Shown here: in pieces, positions 1 through 7,778 of the stretch
How positions within the stretch are numbered: the stretch's first letter is position 1
How the letters are laid out: each line of letters begins with the position of its first letter
NCBI RefSeq assembly: GCF_018372215.1
Contig: NZ_JAHAJN010000004.1
Location: 1 to 64,000, forward strand
Source: Negativicoccus succinicivorans
GTDB lineage: Bacteria; Bacillota; Negativicutes; Veillonellales; Negativicoccaceae
Length of the DNA stretch: 64,000 nt
Direction of reading: 5' to 3'
Translations under genes and position numbers: made by a program
Notes under the pieces: model-generated
What the model saw: only the letters and a program-made list of their open reading frames with translations
What the model was told of the DNA's origin: nothing
Database searches by the model: none

Positions 1-252
1 ACCCGGGCAGTCTACGTGAGCGTAGTGACGGTTGTCGGTTTCGTATTCTACGTGCGAGGTGTTGATGGTAATACCGCGTTCGCGTTCTTCCGGCGCTTTA
101 TCGATCTGGCTGTAGTCCTGGAATTCCGCTTTGCCGCTTTCCGAAAGAACTTTCGTGATCGCGGCGGTCAGGGTTGTTTTACCATGGTCAACGTGACCGA
201 TGGTACCAATATTAACGTGCGGTTTGCTGCGTTCAAAATGTGCTTTTGCCAT
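1..252 (-). CDS. tuf: Elongation factor Tu, N-terminal part (runs off the window)
   Basis: EF-Tu is the cytoplasmic GTPase that delivers aminoacyl-tRNA to the ribosome. Only the first 84 codons are present; the gene continues beyond base 1. The translated start has the typical EF-Tu N-terminus (MAKAHFERSKPHVNIGTIGH), followed by the P-loop GHVDHGKTT, the switch I element RGITIN and the beginning of the DCPGH motif at the window edge. The ATG at 252 has a strong Shine-Dalgarno (AGGAGG complement at 261-266). It follows fusA by 26 bases, the usual end of the str operon. Identity is certain. Confidence 0.97.
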   Translation of the reverse strand, partial: MAKAHFERSKPHVNIGTIGHVDHGKTTLTAAITKVLSESGKAEFQDYSQIDKAPEERERGITINTSHVEYETDNRHYAHVDCPG

Positions 253-278
253 TTGAATTTCCTCCTAATAGGTGATGA

Positions 279-2363
279 TTATGCTTTTTTGCCGCTGCGC
301 TGCGCGACGATTTCTTCCGCGACCGCTTTCGGCACTTCTTCGTAATGATCAAACGTCATGGTGTGGTTACCGCGGCCCTGCGTCTTCGAACGCAAGTCGG
401 TCGCGTAACCGAACATTTCGGACAACGGAACGAACGATTTAATGTTCGTCGCGCCGCGACGCGGTTCCATGCCTTCTACTTTGCCGCGACGGGAGTTCAG
501 GTCGCCGATAACGTCGCCCATGTATTCATCCGGTACGACAACGTCGACACGCATGTACGGTTCGAGGAGCACCGGCTGCGCTTTTTGCGCGCCGGCTTTG
601 AAGCCCATAGAACCGGCAATCTTAAAGGCCATTTCCGAGGAGTCGACATCATGGTACGAACCGTCGAAAACGGTAACTTTGATGTCTACCATCGGGTAAC
701 CCGCAACAACACCGGTCTGCATCGCTTCTTCCACACCGGCCTGTACCGGTCCGATGTATTCTTTCGGAATGACACCGCCGACGATTTTGTTTTCGAAGAT
801 GAAGCCGGATCCCGGCTCCATCGGTTCGAGTTTCAACCAGCAGTGGCCATACTGACCGCGACCACCGGACTGACGTATGAACTTACCTTCCGATTCGACT
901 TCTTTGCGGATCGTTTCACGGTAAGCAACCTGCGGTTTACCGATGTTGCTTTCGACTTTAAATTCGCGCGACATGCGGGTAACCAGCACATCCAAGTGAA
1001 GTTCGCCCATGCCGGAAATGATCGTTTGACCGCTTTCGGCATCGGTATGAACTTTGAACGTCGGATCTTCTTCCGCCAGTTTCTGCAGTGCAATGCCCAT
1101 TTTTTCCTGGTCGGCTTTCGTTTTCGGTTCTACCGCAACGGAGATAACCGGTTCCGGAAATTCCATTTTTTCCAAAATGATCGGGTTCTTTTCATCGCAG
1201 AGCGAATCGCCTGTCGTGACATCTTTGAAACCGATGGCCGCTGCAATATCGCCGCTGTATACTTTGTCAATTTCACTGCGGTGGTTAGCGTGCATCATCA
1301 AGACACGGCCGACACGTTCGCGTTTGCCCTTCGTCGCGTTGTAAACGTAGGAGCCCGCTTCGAGCGTACCGGAGTACACGCGGAAGAATGAAAGTTTACC
1401 GACATAGGGGTCGGTCATGATCTTAAACGCCAAAGCCGAGAACGGCGCGTTATCGTCCGAAGGACGGCTGTCCGCTTCTCCCGTATCCGGGTTGACGCCT
1501 TTGATCGCCGGTACATCCGTCGGAGCCGGCATGTACGCGATGATCGCATCCAATAATTCCTGAACACCTTTGTTCTTGTAAGCGGAACCGCAGGCTACCG
1601 GGTTCATCGTGGTGGCAATCGTCGCTTTACGGATGCCCGCCTGAATTTCTTCGGTAGTGAGTTCTTCGCCTTCCAAGTATTTCATCATGAGATCGTCATC
1701 GGTTTCCGCTACTGCTTCAATCAGCTTTGCGCGATATTCTTTGGCTTTATCCAACATATCCGCCGGAATTTCGCCTTCAACGATATCGATACCGTGATCG
1801 CCTTCATAATGGTAAGCTTTCATCTTGATCAAATCGATGATGCCTTCAAAATCTTGTTCCGCACCGATCGGCAATGAGATCGGCACAGCGTTAGCGCCTA
1901 AGCGCTCTTTCATCGATTCAACGGCTGCGTAGAAATCCGCACCCGTCGTATCCATCTTGTTGATGAATGCGATACGCGGTACACCGTAGTGATCCGCCTG
2001 ACGCCAAACCGTTTCCGATTGCGGTTCTACACCGCTTTTCGCGTCAAACACCGCGACCGCGCCGTCGAGCACGCGCAAAGAGCGCTCAACTTCGACCGTA
2101 AAATCCACGTGACCGGGCGTGTCGATAATATTGATACGATTGCCTTTCCAGTGGCAAGTCGTCGCCGCGGACGTGATCGTAATCCCGCGTTCCTGTTCCT
2201 GGTCCATCCAGTCCATGGTAGCGGCACCTTCGTGTGTTTCACCGATTTTGTGCACGCGTCCCGTGTAAAACAGAATACGTTCCGTGGTCGTGGTCTTGCC
2301 GGCATCAATGTGCGCCATGATGCCGATATTGCGAGTATTTTGTAATGTAAATTCTCTAGCCAC
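279..2363 (-). CDS. fusA: Elongation factor G
   Basis: EF-G is the GTPase that drives translocation of tRNA and mRNA and, with RRF, ribosome recycling. The protein is 694 residues, normal for the family. Visible motifs are the P-loop AHIDAGKTTT near residue 17, RGITI in switch I, DTPGH, and NKMD for guanine specificity; the domain II-V region follows without interruption and ends in a lysine-rich tail (RSGKKA). It lies 18 bases after rpsG and just upstream of tuf, as in the classic str operon. Transcription probably comes from the promoter at 3665-3693. No unusual features were seen. Confidence 0.97.
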   Translation of the reverse strand: MAREFTLQNTRNIGIMAHIDAGKTTTTERILFYTGRVHKIGETHEGAATMDWMDQEQERGITITSAATTCHWKGNRINIIDTPGHVDFTVEVERSLRVLDGAVAVFDAKSGVEPQSETVWRQADHYGVPRIAFINKMDTTGADFYAAVESMKERLGANAVPISLPIGAEQDFEGIIDLIKMKAYHYEGDHGIDIVEGEIPADMLDKAKEYRAKLIEAVAETDDDLMMKYLEGEELTTEEIQAGIRKATIATTMNPVACGSAYKNKGVQELLDAIIAYMPAPTDVPAIKGVNPDTGEADSRPSDDNAPFSALAFKIMTDPYVGKLSFFRVYSGTLEAGSYVYNATKGKRERVGRVLMMHANHRSEIDKVYSGDIAAAIGFKDVTTGDSLCDEKNPIILEKMEFPEPVISVAVEPKTKADQEKMGIALQKLAEEDPTFKVHTDAESGQTIISGMGELHLDVLVTRMSREFKVESNIGKPQVAYRETIRKEVESEGKFIRQSGGRGQYGHCWLKLEPMEPGSGFIFENKIVGGVIPKEYIGPVQAGVEEAMQTGVVAGYPMVDIKVTVFDGSYHDVDSSEMAFKIAGSMGFKAGAQKAQPVLLEPYMRVDVVVPDEYMGDVIGDLNSRRGKVEGMEPRRGATNIKSFVPLSEMFGYATDLRSKTQGRGNHTMTFDHYEEVPKAVAEEIVAQRSGKKA

Positions 2364-2381
2364 GATAGATTCCTTTCATAA

Positions 2382-2852
2382 CTACCAACGATAGTGGGCA
2401 AACGCTTTGTTTGCTTCCGCCATCTTATGTGTCTCTTCTTTCTTCTTAATGGCTGCGCCCGTGTTGTTGGCCGCATCCATCAATTCACCGGCAACGCGTT
2501 CCCGCATGGTGCGTTCGCTGCGCTGGCGAGCATAGCCGACCATCCAGCGGATGCCTAAGGTTAAACGGCGATCCGAACGGACTTCAACCGGCACCTGGTA
2601 GTTCGCACCGCCGACGCGGCGAGCACGTACTTCCAAGACAGGCATAACATTTTCCAACGCCTGTTCAAAAACTTCCAACGGGTCTTTGCCCGTTTTCGAG
2701 CGAATAATATCGAAAGCATCGTAGACGATACCTTCCGCAATGCCTTTTTTGCCATCCAGCATTACTTTATTGATGAAACGCGTAACTACCTTCGATCCAT
2801 ACACGGGATCCGGCAGAACGTCACGTTTCGGTACGGGGCCTTTTCTCGGCAT
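2382..2852 (-). CDS. rpsG: 30S ribosomal protein S7
   Basis: S7 is a primary 16S rRNA binding protein that nucleates assembly of the 30S head and contacts tRNA at the exit site. The 156-residue product has the family signature PDPVYGSKVVTRFINKVM near the N-terminus and the characteristic end AEANKAFAHYRW. The start is preceded by GGAGGAACTGAC. It sits between rpsL and fusA. In many bacteria S7 represses its own operon; I saw no recognisable S7 target in the 37-base rpsL-rpsG spacer. Confidence 0.97.
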   Translation of the reverse strand: MPRKGPVPKRDVLPDPVYGSKVVTRFINKVMLDGKKGIAEGIVYDAFDIIRSKTGKDPLEVFEQALENVMPVLEVRARRVGGANYQVPVEVRSDRRLTLGIRWMVGYARQRSERTMRERVAGELMDAANNTGAAIKKKEETHKMAEANKAFAHYRW

Positions 2853-2889
2853 GTCAGTTCCTCCTTATATAATGGTATTTGTTATCGTA

Positions 2890-3264
2890 TTATTTCTGCG
2901 CGGATTTAGCGCCATATTTCGAGCGCGATTGCATGCGCCCCTGTACACCTGCTGTGTCCAGAGCACCGCGAACAATATGATAACGAACACCCGGCAAGTC
3001 CTTGACACGACCGCCGCGGATCAAGACAACGCTGTGTTCCTGCAAGTTGTGACCGATCCCCGGGATGTAAGCCGATACTTCGATGCCGTTCGTCAAACGT
3101 ACACGCGCCACCTTACGCAACGCGGAGTTCGGTTTCTTCGGCGTAGCAGTGTACACACGAGTGCAAACACCACGTTTCTGCGGGCTGTTTTTCAGCGCCG
3201 GAGTTTTGGATTTTTCCTGCAAAGTCCCACGACCTTTGCGAACCAACTGGTTAATTGTCGGCAT
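2890..3264 (-). CDS. rpsL: 30S ribosomal protein S12
   Basis: S12 lies at the decoding centre of the 30S subunit. The open frame extends seven codons further, but the ATG at 3264 gives the canonical N-terminus MPTINQLVRKG and has GGAGGG at a good distance, so I place the start there (124 residues). The lysines at positions 43 and 88 (in PKKPNS and GRVKDLPG), the usual sites of streptomycin-resistance substitutions, are both wild type. The next gene upstream is an L7Ae-family protein; rpsG follows after 37 bases. Confidence 0.96.
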   Translation of the reverse strand: MPTINQLVRKGRGTLQEKSKTPALKNSPQKRGVCTRVYTATPKKPNSALRKVARVRLTNGIEVSAYIPGIGHNLQEHSVVLIRGGRVKDLPGVRYHIVRGALDTAGVQGRMQSRSKYGAKSAQK

Positions 3265-3349
3265 TAGAATTCCCTCCTTCCTCAATCATGAATATTTATA
3301 ATTGATTTCCCACCGTCAGATGACGGCAAAAAATATTACCAAAATCAGA

Positions 3350-3598
3350 CTAGCTGCAAAGGATTGCGACCGCCGCCGCCTTGACCGGCAACTTGCACGC
3401 CTCACCAAGCTCGGCACGGCTGTACGTCGCGACCACCGACACGCCCTGTTCCTGACACAAAAGCAGCAAGGGTTGGGTAATCCGCTCTTGTGCGTCGTGG
3501 GCCAGCCATACTTCTTTGGCGCGGCCGTCACGAACCGCGCGGCCGACTTCCTTCGCCCCGACAACAAAAGGCTGTTGGGCCAATTCTTTCAAGTCCAT
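3350..3598 (-). CDS. L7Ae-family ribosomal-protein-like protein (YbxF/RplGB type)
   Basis: The 82-residue product resembles the small L7Ae/L30e-fold RNA-binding proteins found just ahead of rpsL in Firmicutes. The pattern includes a KEV..AVRDGRAKEVWLA segment, then TQPLLLLCQEQGVSV and a Val/Ala-rich C-terminus. In Bacillus the homologue binds K-turn RNA; its exact role is not settled. An ATG three codons upstream (3607) overlaps the Shine-Dalgarno GGAAAGGA, so the ATG at 3598 is preferred. It is the first gene of the transcript starting at the promoter 3665-3693. In many relatives rpoB-rpoC lies directly upstream; here it does not. Confidence 0.85.
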   Translation of the reverse strand: MDLKELAQQPFVVGAKEVGRAVRDGRAKEVWLAHDAQERITQPLLLLCQEQGVSVVATYSRAELGEACKLPVKAAAVAILCS

Positions 3599-3664
3599 CG
3601 GTCTCATCCTTTCCGTCGTTTAGTGCGCAAGTAATAAAACTTATATCATTACAGACACTCAAAT

Positions 3665-3693
3665 AGTATATCATTGCGAATCAAACATGTCAA
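3665..3693 (-). promoter_or_regulatory. Strong sigma-A promoter of the str operon
   Basis: Reading leftwards, TTGACA (3688-3693) is separated by exactly 17 bases from TATACT (3665-3670). It lies about 70 bases upstream of the L7Ae-like gene and downstream of a strong terminator, so the ribosomal operon appears to be transcribed independently of anything upstream. Confidence 0.85.
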
Positions 3694-3767
3694 TAATTTT
3701 TATTCATAAAGCTCCTGTTTATCGCATTTATCTATCACACGTTACCGGGTGTTTAACCACCCCTCTC

Positions 3768-3805
3768 AAAAAAGGACACAGAGACAATGCCCTGTGTCCT
3801 TTTTT
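3768..3805. terminator. Bidirectional intrinsic terminator
   Basis: GGACACAG (3774-3781) pairs with CTGTGTCC (3792-3799), flanked by a run of six A on the left and six T on the right. In the minus direction it ends the C_GCAxxG_C_C-family transcript before the str promoter. The T run is followed by ATTGC, a flank shared by several terminators in this window. Confidence 0.85.
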
Positions 3806-3849
3806 ATTGCCAAAACGACATTTCTTTGCCAAGATTAGAATTTCATTAT

Positions 3850-4038
3850 TTATTTTCTGATGACCAAATGCGGCGTGGGATATGGCAATGTTTCCGGTTT
3901 CGCGCCGTCAAACTGTTTCATCGTCTTGCCTTCGTACGGCAGTTCAAAGGCCTCCTCTTGCGGTATCTGCAAGTACCGATAGGCGAGTCGCGCCGCGCGT
4001 CCGATCAGTTGCAGGCAATGAATGCGACGCTCCCGCAA
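3850..4038 (-). pseudogene. Out-of-frame continuation of the C_GCAxxG_C_C-family gene
   Basis: This frame encodes RRIHCLQLIGRAARLAYRYL and about 35 more residues, ending 45 bases before a good leftward terminator. The Cys-plus-helix pattern is what I would expect at the C-terminal end of the upstream gene. Its only possible start in this frame is a TTG without a Shine-Dalgarno, so an independent gene is unlikely. A one-base indel somewhere around 4041-4070 (for example in the GGG at the shift) would join the two frames into a protein of about 185 residues. It could be real decay or a sequencing error. Confidence 0.45.
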
Positions 4039-4409
4039 TTCCCATGCACCATGCGATCGTTTTCCGCGACAAAATCACGCACGATCGCATGGTAACGTCG
4101 GTAATATTTACCGGCGCCCTCCTTGCCTCGCTCCTCTTCCGGAACGGTATACGGATCCTTCCGACCGTACCGCAGTCCGTTCGCCAAGACGACAGCCGAT
4201 AACGCCCCGCAAGTTAGTCCCGAAAGGCCGATGCCGGCACCGAAACCGACTCCCATACCGACCGCTTCTTTGAGAATGTCCAGCGCTCCCTCGCGCTGCA
4301 ACGCGGAGAGCACGCATTCTGCACAGTTTAAGCCGTGCTTATAATTTTCAATAGCATACTGCTCGACACGTTCTTCCGGCGTCAATTTGCTCCAATCGAT
4401 CGTTTCCAT
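4005..4409 (-). CDS. C_GCAxxG_C_C-family protein, probably frameshifted at the 3' end
   Basis: The protein has the signature of this small redox-like family: NCAECVL near residue 29, then a glycine-rich GMGVGFGAGIG stretch and GLTCGALSAVVLANGLRYGR. These proteins are often encoded beside transporters or redox enzymes; the function is unknown. The frame ends abruptly after HGNCGSVAFIACN at residue 134, where relatives normally carry another conserved cysteine region and a helix. A fitting continuation exists in another frame (see 3850-4038). The start has GGGGAGGGGAG eleven to thirteen bases upstream. Family assignment is good; the integrity of the gene is doubtful. Confidence 0.75.
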   Translation of the reverse strand: METIDWSKLTPEERVEQYAIENYKHGLNCAECVLSALQREGALDILKEAVGMGVGFGAGIGLSGLTCGALSAVVLANGLRYGRKDPYTVPEEERGKEGAGKYYRRYHAIVRDFVAENDRMVHGNCGSVAFIACN

Positions 4410-4461
4410 ACACTCCCCTCCCCTTTACTTACAGTATAAGAGAATGCGACGAAAAAAACAC

Positions 4462-5946
4462 TCAGCCGAGAATATGGCGACGATTGGCTTCATCAAAATC
4501 ATCCGTGATTCCTTTATGCGGCGGCGCATCCAACAAGCTCACCGCGATGATGGCCAGCGACGCGAATAAGAAACCCGGAACGATTTCATATAAACCGAAC
4601 CACTCAAATTGTTTCCACACGAGTACGGTAATACCGCCGACAAGCATGCCGGCCAACGCGCCGTTGCGCGTCATCCTCCGCCAAAAAAGCGCCAACACCA
4701 CAACCGGTCCGAAAACGGAACCGAAGCCCGCCCAGGCATAGGCAACGATGTTCAAAATGTAGCTGTTCGGATTGAGCGCGAGCAAAATCGCGCAGGCCGC
4801 CACCAACAGTACCGTCAATCGACTGACATAGACCAATTCACGCTCACCGGCGCCGCGATGCACGAAATTTTTATAAAAGTCTTTCGAGATCGTCGCCGAC
4901 GTCACTAAAAGCTGCGCCGAGGATGTGCTCATGATCGCCGCCAAGACTGCCGACAAAATAAAACCGCCGACGAAGGGAGTAAACAACGAGCTGCTCATCA
5001 GCAGGAAAATCCGCTCCGCGTCCGCGCCTTCCAAGAACGTCGGCCAGTAAACGCGACCGACAAAACCGACCGCGACTGCCGCCGCGAGCGAAATAATGAC
5101 CCAAGTCATGGCAATGCGAGTGGCTTTATGCAATTCATCCGCATTCTGAATCGCCATAAAACGCACCAGAATGTGCGGTTGGCCGAAGTATCCGAGTCCC
5201 CAGCCCAGCGATGAAATCAACATGATAATCGTCGCGCCCGTACCGATGGCCGGATCAAAAAGAGCAAAATGCCCGGGCACCGTCGCCTGCAAACGAGCCA
5301 TGGTCTCTTCGAAGCCCCCCAGTGCAAACATCCCTGCCATCGGCACCATGAGAATGGCAAAGAACATCATGATTCCTTGAATGAAATCGGTCCAGCTGAC
5401 CGCCATGAAGCCGCCCAGAAATGTATAGGAAATAACCACTCCCGCGGTAATCAGCAACGACCAGACATACGGCAGTCCGAACACCGTTTCAAACAATTTG
5501 CCGCCGGCGACAAAACCGGACGACGTATAAATTAAAAAGAAAATAAAGGTAAAAATCGCCGAAACCAGGTTCAGCATGTTGCTGTGATCATGAAAGCGAT
5601 TATTCAAGAAATCGGGAATCGTCAAGCTGTCATTGGCAATCTCGGTGTAGTTACGCAAGCGCTTGGAAATAAACACCCAGTTCGCCCATGTGCCGAGCGC
5701 CAGACCGACGGCAGTCCACATCGCGGGCAGCCCCGACAAATACGCAAGTCCCGGCAGTCCCATCAGCATCCAACCGCTCATATCGGATGCTTCCGCACTC
5801 ATGCTGGTGATCCACGGACCCAAGCTCCGCCCACCTAAAATATAATCACTCAGCTCGTTTGAACGGCGATAATAATACACGCCGATATAGACCATCACGC
5901 CCAAATAAATGGCGAAGGCGCCGATGACATGCCAGTTCGTTGCCAA
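4462..5946 (-). CDS. putP: Sodium/proline symporter PutP
   Basis: PutP imports proline with Na+ across the inner membrane (SSS family). The match is strong: YILGGRSLGPWITSMSAEAS near residue 35 followed by DMSGWMLMGLPG, then GGFMAVSWTDFIQG, and about 13 hydrophobic segments in 494 residues. The frame can start at a GTG (5955), but that is only two bases after AAAGGA; the TTG at 5946 is ten bases from it and gives the N-terminus M-ATNWHVIGAF, so I prefer the TTG. No proline-catabolic gene is adjacent. An extended -10 (TGG-TAAAAT, 5979-5987) may drive it. Confidence 0.92.
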   Translation of the reverse strand: MATNWHVIGAFAIYLGVMVYIGVYYYRRSNELSDYILGGRSLGPWITSMSAEASDMSGWMLMGLPGLAYLSGLPAMWTAVGLALGTWANWVFISKRLRNYTEIANDSLTIPDFLNNRFHDHSNMLNLVSAIFTFIFFLIYTSSGFVAGGKLFETVFGLPYVWSLLITAGVVISYTFLGGFMAVSWTDFIQGIMMFFAILMVPMAGMFALGGFEETMARLQATVPGHFALFDPAIGTGATIIMLISSLGWGLGYFGQPHILVRFMAIQNADELHKATRIAMTWVIISLAAAVAVGFVGRVYWPTFLEGADAERIFLLMSSSLFTPFVGGFILSAVLAAIMSTSSAQLLVTSATISKDFYKNFVHRGAGERELVYVSRLTVLLVAACAILLALNPNSYILNIVAYAWAGFGSVFGPVVVLALFWRRMTRNGALAGMLVGGITVLVWKQFEWFGLYEIVPGFLFASLAIIAVSLLDAPPHKGITDDFDEANRRHILG

Positions 5947-6030
5947 TGACTCCACTTCCTTTACCCTAATATTTTTTCATTTTACCACAATGCGCCGCAG
6001 AAGCGAAATTTTTCACTCTTTTTCGTAATA

Positions 6031-6056
6031 AAAAAACGCCCATACGGGCGTTTTAT
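6031..6056 (-). terminator. Terminator of rplU-prp-rpmA
   Basis: ACGCCC (6037-6042) and GGGCGT (6047-6052) form a short GC-rich hairpin with an ATAC loop; on the minus strand it is followed by a T7 run. It starts nine bases after the rpmA stop codon. Confidence 0.8.
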
Positions 6057-6061
6057 TTCTG

Positions 6062-6346
6062 TTACGCTTCGACCGGACGAACTACGACCTGACGATGGTG
6101 GCGTCCCAGACGTTCAAAGGAGACCACGCCGGGCGTTTTCGCAAACAACGTGTCATCTTTGCCGATACCCACATTGGTACCCGGATGGAACTTCGTGCCG
6201 CGTTGACGAACAATAATCGCACCGGCTTTAGTCATCTGACCGTCGTGAACTTTGACACCGAGGCGTTTGCTTTGGGAATCACGACCGTTACGCGTACTAC
6301 TTTGTCCTTTTTTATGAGCAAATAACTGTAAATCAAATGTAAACAT
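6062..6346 (-). CDS. rpmA: 50S ribosomal protein L27, precursor with Prp-cleaved N-terminus
   Basis: L27 contacts the peptidyl-transferase centre through its N-terminus. The 94-residue product begins MFTFDLQLFAHKKG, the Firmicutes-type extension that must be removed after LQLF to expose AHKKG. The start at 6346 is preceded by GGAGGTGAAACC. The protease that makes this cut, Prp, is encoded directly upstream. Cleavage is known from Staphylococcus aureus and is inferred here from the conserved site. Confidence 0.96.
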   Translation of the reverse strand: MFTFDLQLFAHKKGQSSTRNGRDSQSKRLGVKVHDGQMTKAGAIIVRQRGTKFHPGTNVGIGKDDTLFAKTPGVVSFERLGRHHRQVVVRPVEA

Positions 6347-6350
6347 GGTT

Positions 6351-6668
6351 TCACCTCCGTCTTTCTGCAATGGTGAGCCGTTCGGGATACTGCGCCTGAA
6401 TTTGGCGCAATCCGTTCAGCATAGTTTCAATCAGTAATTGGGAACGGGCATCCGGCGCATCCGCAAGTTGAACCGTGAGCATCCCCGACTGCGTCTCATA
6501 ATGTCCGCGAAATTTCGCCACATTTTTAAGACCGCCGGCCGTTGTTAATGTCACGGCGGAAACCGCCGCGCAGACAATGTCGGAGCCGTGTTCGGCATAA
6601 TCCGCATGTCCGCTGACGGAAAAACCCGTATATACCCCGTCCGTTACCTGTGTCTCTACCAGGATCAT
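6351..6668 (-). CDS. prp: Prp, cysteine protease that processes L27
   Basis: This 105-residue protein (YsxB family) is the ribosomal-processing cysteine protease. The active-site region is visible: GHADYAEHGSDIVCAAVSAV, supplying the catalytic His (about residue 21) and Cys (about residue 33). It lies three bases after rplU and four bases before rpmA, the conserved L21-Prp-L27 order. Its presence agrees with the cleavable LQLF extension on the L27 encoded next door. Confidence 0.93.
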   Translation of the reverse strand: MILVETQVTDGVYTGFSVSGHADYAEHGSDIVCAAVSAVTLTTAGGLKNVAKFRGHYETQSGMLTVQLADAPDARSQLLIETMLNGLRQIQAQYPERLTIAERRR

Positions 6669-6671
6669 GGC

Positions 6672-6986
6672 TTACGCCAAAGCGATCGATTCTATCAGGA
6701 CTTTGGTGAAAGGCTGACGGTGACCTTGGCGACGACGATAATTCGATTTCGATTTGTACTTGAAGACACGGATCTTTTTACCGCGCCCCTGTGTAAGCAC
6801 TTTGCCTTTGACCGTGGCCCCTTTAACGAAAGGAGCGCCAAACTGGATGTTGTCACCGTCTACCACGGACAACACGTCGGCAAATTCGATCGCTTCATCC
6901 GCTGCCTGCGCGAGCTTTTCGACCGTAATAACTTTGCCTTCTTCGACACGGTACTGTTTACCACCGGTTTGAATAATTGCGTACAT
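6672..6986 (-). CDS. rplU: 50S ribosomal protein L21
   Basis: L21 binds 23S rRNA early in 50S assembly. The 104-residue product starts MYAIIQTGGKQYRVEEG and contains GRGKKIRVFKYKSKSNYRRRQGH in pieces typical of the family. The open frame extends 28 codons upstream, but ATG 6986 has GAGGAGGTGCAACT before it and matches family length, so the extension is untranslated leader. First gene of the rplU-prp-rpmA operon. Confidence 0.96.
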   Translation of the reverse strand: MYAIIQTGGKQYRVEEGKVITVEKLAQAADEAIEFADVLSVVDGDNIQFGAPFVKGATVKGKVLTQGRGKKIRVFKYKSKSNYRRRQGHRQPFTKVLIESIALA

Positions 6987-7080
6987 AGTTGCACCTCCTC
7001 TATAACCAGACTCGCCGAATATGGTAGCGTTCGCTTTGAAAACCTCTTCGAGCGGTTGTGTCATAGTCACACACTACGAC
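6987..7080 (-). promoter_or_regulatory. 5' leader of rplU, candidate L21 leader RNA
   Basis: From the predicted start near 7080 there are about 94 bases of untranslated RNA before rplU. It contains a potential hairpin (TGTGTGACTATGACACA region at about 7053-7071). Firmicutes rplU operons often carry a conserved autoregulatory L21 leader; length and position fit, but I could not verify the consensus structure by eye. Confidence 0.4.
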
Positions 7081-7086
7081 TTTTCA

Positions 7087-7115
7087 ATTATATAGAATCG
7101 ATACCGGCAAGTCAA
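7087..7115 (-). promoter_or_regulatory. Sigma-A promoter of the rplU operon
   Basis: Leftward TTGACT (7110-7115), a 17-base spacer and a perfect TATAAT (7087-7092). Start of transcription is expected near 7080. Confidence 0.85.
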
Positions 7116-7118
7116 GTT

Positions 7119-7778
7119 TTATTTTTGCTCGACCAGGCCGTAAGCGGCCGCCACATCCTGTACAAAAATAATTCCATGCCCCGGCTCATCGATGTGTAAT
7201 TTGTTGGAAATAGCATCGACAATATTTTGCACTTTCTCTTGCGGCGCTAAAACCATGACGACTTCTTTTTCCGGTTCAATCGGGAAGTCGAAAATCATCG
7301 TGGTATTGCGCGACGCCGAACCGCGACCGCGCAGAATCGTGCCGCCGCGCGCCCCGGCGGATCCTGCCGCTTCAACGACGGTGTTGGCTAACCCTTTCTC
7401 AACGACCGTATAAATGACCTGCCACATAATGTCTTCCCCTTCCTTCTTTTCGATTTTGCATTCGTTCAGCGTATGCGATCCGTAGATACCGGTAATAGGA
7501 AGCGCGTAGGCGATCCCGCGATTTTTCTTCCCCAGTTTGAAACGTTCAACCATTTGCGGCAAAAGCACACGCGCCCGCTTGCGTTCTTCAATGGCGAATA
7601 CCAAGTCTTTGCGAATTTCCCGTACTCCCAGTTTGGCTAAAAAGGAGTTCGAGATCGTGCCTTTGGCCGGCATCACGGTGACGCCGCTGACGTGTTCATG
7701 ATGAAACGCCGCGCTCAGATCCGCGCCCTCGCCGTGATTCAACACAAAGACCATTATCCAATAGCAGCTTTCCCTCAT
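7119..7778 (-). CDS. Tandem P-II-like nitrogen regulatory family protein
   Basis: The 219-residue protein appears to hold two P-II-like (ferredoxin-fold) halves. The second half (about residues 115-219) is clearest: WQVIYTVVEKGLANTVVEAA, a T-loop-like RGRGSASRNTTMIFDFPI, then EKEVVMVLAP and a C-terminal GHGIIFVQDVAAAYGL. P-II proteins bind ATP/ADP or other nucleotides and regulate transporters or enzymes. The ATG at 7778 overlaps the stop of the DUF1538 membrane gene (ATGA), so the two are translationally coupled; this implies that the protein regulates that membrane protein. The ligand is unknown. Nine further in-frame codons upstream were left out because the coupled ATG fits better. Confidence 0.8.
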   Translation of the reverse strand: MRESCYWIMVFVLNHGEGADLSAAFHHEHVSGVTVMPAKGTISNSFLAKLGVREIRKDLVFAIEERKRARVLLPQMVERFKLGKKNRGIAYALPITGIYGSHTLNECKIEKKEGEDIMWQVIYTVVEKGLANTVVEAAGSAGARGGTILRGRGSASRNTTMIFDFPIEPEKEVVMVLAPQEKVQNIVDAISNKLHIDEPGHGIIFVQDVAAAYGLVEQK

